Positions 35,761 through 37,970 of a DNA stretch of 37,970 nucleotides are shown in pieces (within the stretch, counting starts at the first letter, position 1; every line of letters starts with the position of its first letter). This DNA is from a virus: positions 1-37,970 of IMG/VR virus record IMGVR_UViG_3300044701_001169. One strand, given 5' to 3'. The notes under the pieces were generated by a model, which did not search any database, had not been told where the DNA came from, and saw only the letters and a program-made list of their open reading frames with translations. The translations under genes were made by a program, and so were the position numbers.

Positions 35761-36251
35761 TGCCAGTAAGTACAATACAAAATGCTTCTTTGGCAAGCGG
35801 GGTTCCGAGTGCAGCTAAGTTGCCAGCGGGTTCTGTGTTGCAAGTGGTTACTGGCTCAACTTCAACTAGTGTTACCACTTCAGGAACAACCTATATTGAT
35901 TCGGGGCTAAGTGCCACTATTACACCCACATCGGCTACAAGTAAAATTCTTGTGTTAGTTGGTCAAAATGGTATTTCAAAAGGTCCGGGTGCTAATGGGG
36001 CGGGTGCAAAAATTCAATTATTGCGAAACTCTACTGTTTTAATAAAAATCCAAGGCTATGGTGGTTATACAGAATCAAGTACTTACAACTGGATTGGTGG
36101 AGTATCCTCTGCGTATGTAGATTCTCCAGCGACAACTTCAGCAACAACATATAAAACTCAGTTCGGTAACGAGCAAGCAGTAGCTGCTTCTGTTAGCGTA
36201 AATAGTGATGGGTCTACATCAACAATTACTTTATTGGAGATTGCGGCATGA
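35760..36251 (+). CDS. Fibre-tip-like protein 2 (163 aa)
   Basis: MPVSTIQNASLASGVPSAAK, then GSVLQVVTGSTSTSVTTSGT and a beta domain (SKILVLVGQNGISKGPGANG) of the kind found at phage fibre tips (VLQV......T.....T..LT..ITP.S..SKI). Overlaps its neighbours by 1 and 4 nt. AT-rich C-terminal part. Confidence 0.72.
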   Translation: MPVSTIQNASLASGVPSAAKLPAGSVLQVVTGSTSTSVTTSGTTYIDSGLSATITPTSATSKILVLVGQNGISKGPGANGAGAKIQLLRNSTVLIKIQGYGGYTESSTYNWIGGVSSAYVDSPATTSATTYKTQFGNEQAVAASVSVNSDGSTSTITLLEIAA

Positions 36252-36508
36252 GAACTAATGATGCTATTTTTGCTCTTAACCCATCCGTAGTAACTGTTCG
36301 TGGCGATGTCGCTTACGATGCTAACGGTAACGAAGTCCAATACGACAAAGTAGCCGTAGAAGCCTACGTCAAAGCAAATGAGTACAAAGCACAAAGAGCA
36401 GCAGCTTACCCCTCATATGCCGACCAGTTTGACACCATCTTCCATGATGGCATAGACGCATGGAAAGCCCAGATTCAAGCAGTAAAAGACCGTTTCCCGA
36501 AGGAATAA
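36248..36508 (+). CDS. Small fibre-partner protein (86 aa), XkdW/tail-assembly-like
   Basis: Starts MRTNDAIFALNPSVVTVRGD; the C-terminal half YPSYADQFDTIFHDGIDAWK, then AQIQAVKDRFPKE, matches a helical domain frequent in proteins encoded just after phage fibres (YP...Q.D.I.H.G...W...I..VK...P). Likely an assembly partner of the fibre upstream. Confidence 0.7.
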   Translation: MRTNDAIFALNPSVVTVRGDVAYDANGNEVQYDKVAVEAYVKANEYKAQRAAAYPSYADQFDTIFHDGIDAWKAQIQAVKDRFPKE

Positions 36509-36511
36509 CTT

Positions 36512-37582
36512 ATGTCATACATAGGCGCACAACCAACCACCGCGGCGTTCATAACAGACCAGTTTAATGGTACTGGGTCACAGACCGCCTTTACGTTATC
36601 TGTAGCACCCGCAACGACTAGCTCGATCCTTGTCTCCGTCTCTGGCGTCTTACAAGACCCGACGACCTACTCCGTCAGCGGGACCACCCTCACGTTCTCC
36701 GCCGCACCCCCATCGGGCACGGGCAACATCTCGGTACGCTTCCTAGGCATCCCTGCCAGTGGCGTGGCAACTACTGCCTACCGCACGGTCACCGAGTTCA
36801 CCGCAACGGCAGGGCAGACAAGTTTCTCGGTACCAAGCTACACGGCCGGCTACATCAACGTCTATCGCAACGGAGCGTTGCTGGGAACATCTGACTACAC
36901 AGCGACCAGTGGCACGACGGTCGTACTAGCCAACCCAGCATCTTCGGGCGACTTGGTGGTCACCGAGTCGTTCTTCGTGTCGAGCGTGCTCAATGCGATT
37001 CCAGCGGTGGCTGGTGCGGTAAACTCCGCATATTTATCTTCTAGTTTATCTTTAGTAACCCCATCGGTTACAACAACCCTTGGCGTGGGCGGAGCCACTC
37101 CAGCCGCATCAGGTGCTGGTATTACATTTCCAGCTACTCAATCAGCAAGCACAGACGCTAATACGCTAGATGATTATGAAGAAGGAACTTGGACACCAAC
37201 TATTGTTGGGACAGGCGGTTCAATAGGTTCTCAAGCATATTCACTTCAAAGTGGTCGGTATGTAAAAATTGGTAGATTTGTTTTGCTAACTGGATATCTT
37301 GTTTTAACAAACAAAGGTTCTTGGACTGGAGATGTAGAAATTCAAGGATTTCCATTTACAGTTACAAACGAAACAGCAAGTTATTCGGCACATAATTTTT
37401 ATTATGGTGCTGTGACTTTGCCAGCAAATAATTTTGCATTGGGTGCTTATGTAAATATTGGTAGTACATCTGCTAGAGTATGGTCTAGCAATAATACTGG
37501 AACAACAAATTCTGATTATTCAATAGTTAACAACAATACCCAAATTGGACCTTGGCAATTTTGTTACTTTACATCAGCATAA
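36512..37582 (+). CDS. Tail fibre/receptor-binding protein 3 (356 aa)
   Basis: N-terminal module MSYIGAQPTTAAFITDQFNG, homologous to the fibre at 34165, followed by a second beta module (VTEFTATAGQTSFSVPSYTA). From about residue 215 an AT-rich C-terminal tip starting STDANTLDDYEEGTWTPTIV, a widespread phage fibre-tip signature. The GC-rich N-terminal half changes abruptly to the AT-rich tip near 37020-37140, a sign of tip replacement. Confidence 0.82.
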   Translation: MSYIGAQPTTAAFITDQFNGTGSQTAFTLSVAPATTSSILVSVSGVLQDPTTYSVSGTTLTFSAAPPSGTGNISVRFLGIPASGVATTAYRTVTEFTATAGQTSFSVPSYTAGYINVYRNGALLGTSDYTATSGTTVVLANPASSGDLVVTESFFVSSVLNAIPAVAGAVNSAYLSSSLSLVTPSVTTTLGVGGATPAASGAGITFPATQSASTDANTLDDYEEGTWTPTIVGTGGSIGSQAYSLQSGRYVKIGRFVLLTGYLVLTNKGSWTGDVEIQGFPFTVTNETASYSAHNFYYGAVTLPANNFALGAYVNIGSTSARVWSSNNTGTTNSDYSIVNNNTQIGPWQFCYFTSA

Positions 37583-37591
37583 GGATAAAAA

Positions 37592-37858
37592 ATGGCACTC
37601 ACAGAATCTACAAAAATTGACCAAATTGAAGTCGTAAATGATTGGAATATTCAAGTCCGTCAGGCTACCATTATTGAACGAGATGGTGAGTTTGTATCCC
37701 GCACATTTCATCGTTGGGTATTAACTCCTGATATGGACATTAGCGACCAAGAACAAAAGATTAAAGACATTTGCAATGCGGCATGGACAACCGAAGTTCG
37801 CCAAGCATACGAAACATTTAAGGCTGAACAAGCCCAAAGATTAGGAGCAACAGAATGA
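37592..37858 (+). CDS. Small fibre-partner protein (88 aa)
   Basis: MALTESTKIDQIEVVNDWNI, then QVRQATIIERDGEFVSRTFH and RWVLTPDMDISDQEQ. The beta-helix layout matches short proteins after phage fibres (I....V......V........DG......R....P). ATGA overlap with the next fibre gene. Confidence 0.7.
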   Translation: MALTESTKIDQIEVVNDWNIQVRQATIIERDGEFVSRTFHRWVLTPDMDISDQEQKIKDICNAAWTTEVRQAYETFKAEQAQRLGATE

Positions 37859-37970
37859 CAAACGCAGTCTCTTTAGCCCAACAAGCCTCAACAGGGGTAT
37901 CTCAGGGTTTCAAAAATAGAGTCATCAATGGTGCGATGGTGATTGACCAGCGTAATGCTGGTGCTAGTGT
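37855..37970 (+). CDS. Further fibre protein, N-terminal part (cut by window edge)
   Basis: ATG 37855 overlapping the previous stop. 38 residues are visible: MTNAVSLAQQASTGVSQGFK, then NRVINGAMVIDQRNAGASV, matching the KNRIINSNMAIDQRYGG module of the fibre at 34165. A fourth fibre in the series, without the MSYIG attachment module. Confidence 0.7.
   Translation, partial: MTNAVSLAQQASTGVSQGFKNRVINGAMVIDQRNAGAS

Noticed and set aside
1-37970. tRNA genes, CRISPR arrays, integrase or insertion sequences
   Set aside because: None recognised by eye: no cloverleaf with GGTTCRA arm, no regularly spaced repeat-spacer array, and no integrase or transposase motif; a tRNA covariance search would be needed to be certain.

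Overview
The window is a 38 kb piece of a lytic-type tailed phage genome (Caudoviricetes). It holds a large terminase, portal, scaffold, HK97-fold major capsid protein, GroES-like co-chaperonin and fibre genes, together with a primase-helicase, SNF2 helicase, VRR-NUC and DUF2800 nucleases and a phage sigma factor. No integrase, lysogeny repressor, tRNA, CRISPR array or cellular housekeeping gene was seen. Gene style (small, tightly coupled ORFs; AGGAG ribosome sites; host-type -35/-10 promoters) fits a phage of a Gram-negative bacterium, but I cannot name the host. Neither edge is a genome end: a DUF2800 gene is cut at the left and a fibre gene at the right. Tape measure, tail tube and lysis genes are not in the window.

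Layout. From 18.7 kb down to 1 all genes are on the minus strand (early/middle genes). Nearest the centre (17.6-10.6 kb) is a long run of very small conserved phage genes, many only 36-60 codons and coupled by ATGA/TAATG overlaps, ending in a sigma-factor gene. Then come a primase/SF3 helicase (10.4-8.1 kb), more small genes, a nuclease/helicase block with two HNH endonuclease insertions (6.1-0.2 kb) and the small terminase subunit. From 18.7 kb rightward all genes are on the plus strand: an intein-like Hint protein, large terminase, portal, co-chaperonin, scaffold, capsid, then small structural proteins, a collagen-like fibre, a glycosyltransferase and a series of fibre/partner cassettes. The divergence region (17.64-18.72 kb) is about 1.1 kb of non-coding DNA full of operators and repeats.

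Regulation. Two promoter classes are visible. Host-like sigma70 promoters (17.82, 12.88 and perhaps 15.65 kb) serve the first minus-strand genes. A repeated phage-specific box, TTTGCATTAGTA, occurs eight times, always in the transcription direction. In the best copies it lies exactly 21 nt downstream of the start of a TAGGGCGG box. It precedes DUF2800, the 1.5 kb gene, the sigma-4-like gene, the primase and each plus-strand block. The phage encodes a sigma factor ending after region 3 and, separately, a small region-4-like protein: a possible split sigma factor for these promoters.

Most notable signal. Three intercistronic elements at 16.4, 16.65 and 17.15 kb (minus strand) have every core element of a hammerhead ribozyme (CUGAUGA, GAAA, GUC cleavage site, three stems). 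Stem III covaries fully among copies and is capped by GNRA/UMAC-type tetraloops. Each starts 2-4 nt after a stop codon, suggesting self-cleavage of the polycistronic early mRNA into separate cistrons. Other unusual signals are a large repeat present near the primase and in the divergence region whose 60-nt centre is inverted between copies, two near-perfect NtrC-type sites in a phased array, a 15-bp operator found three times, and a long overprinted tail on an inserted HNH gene.
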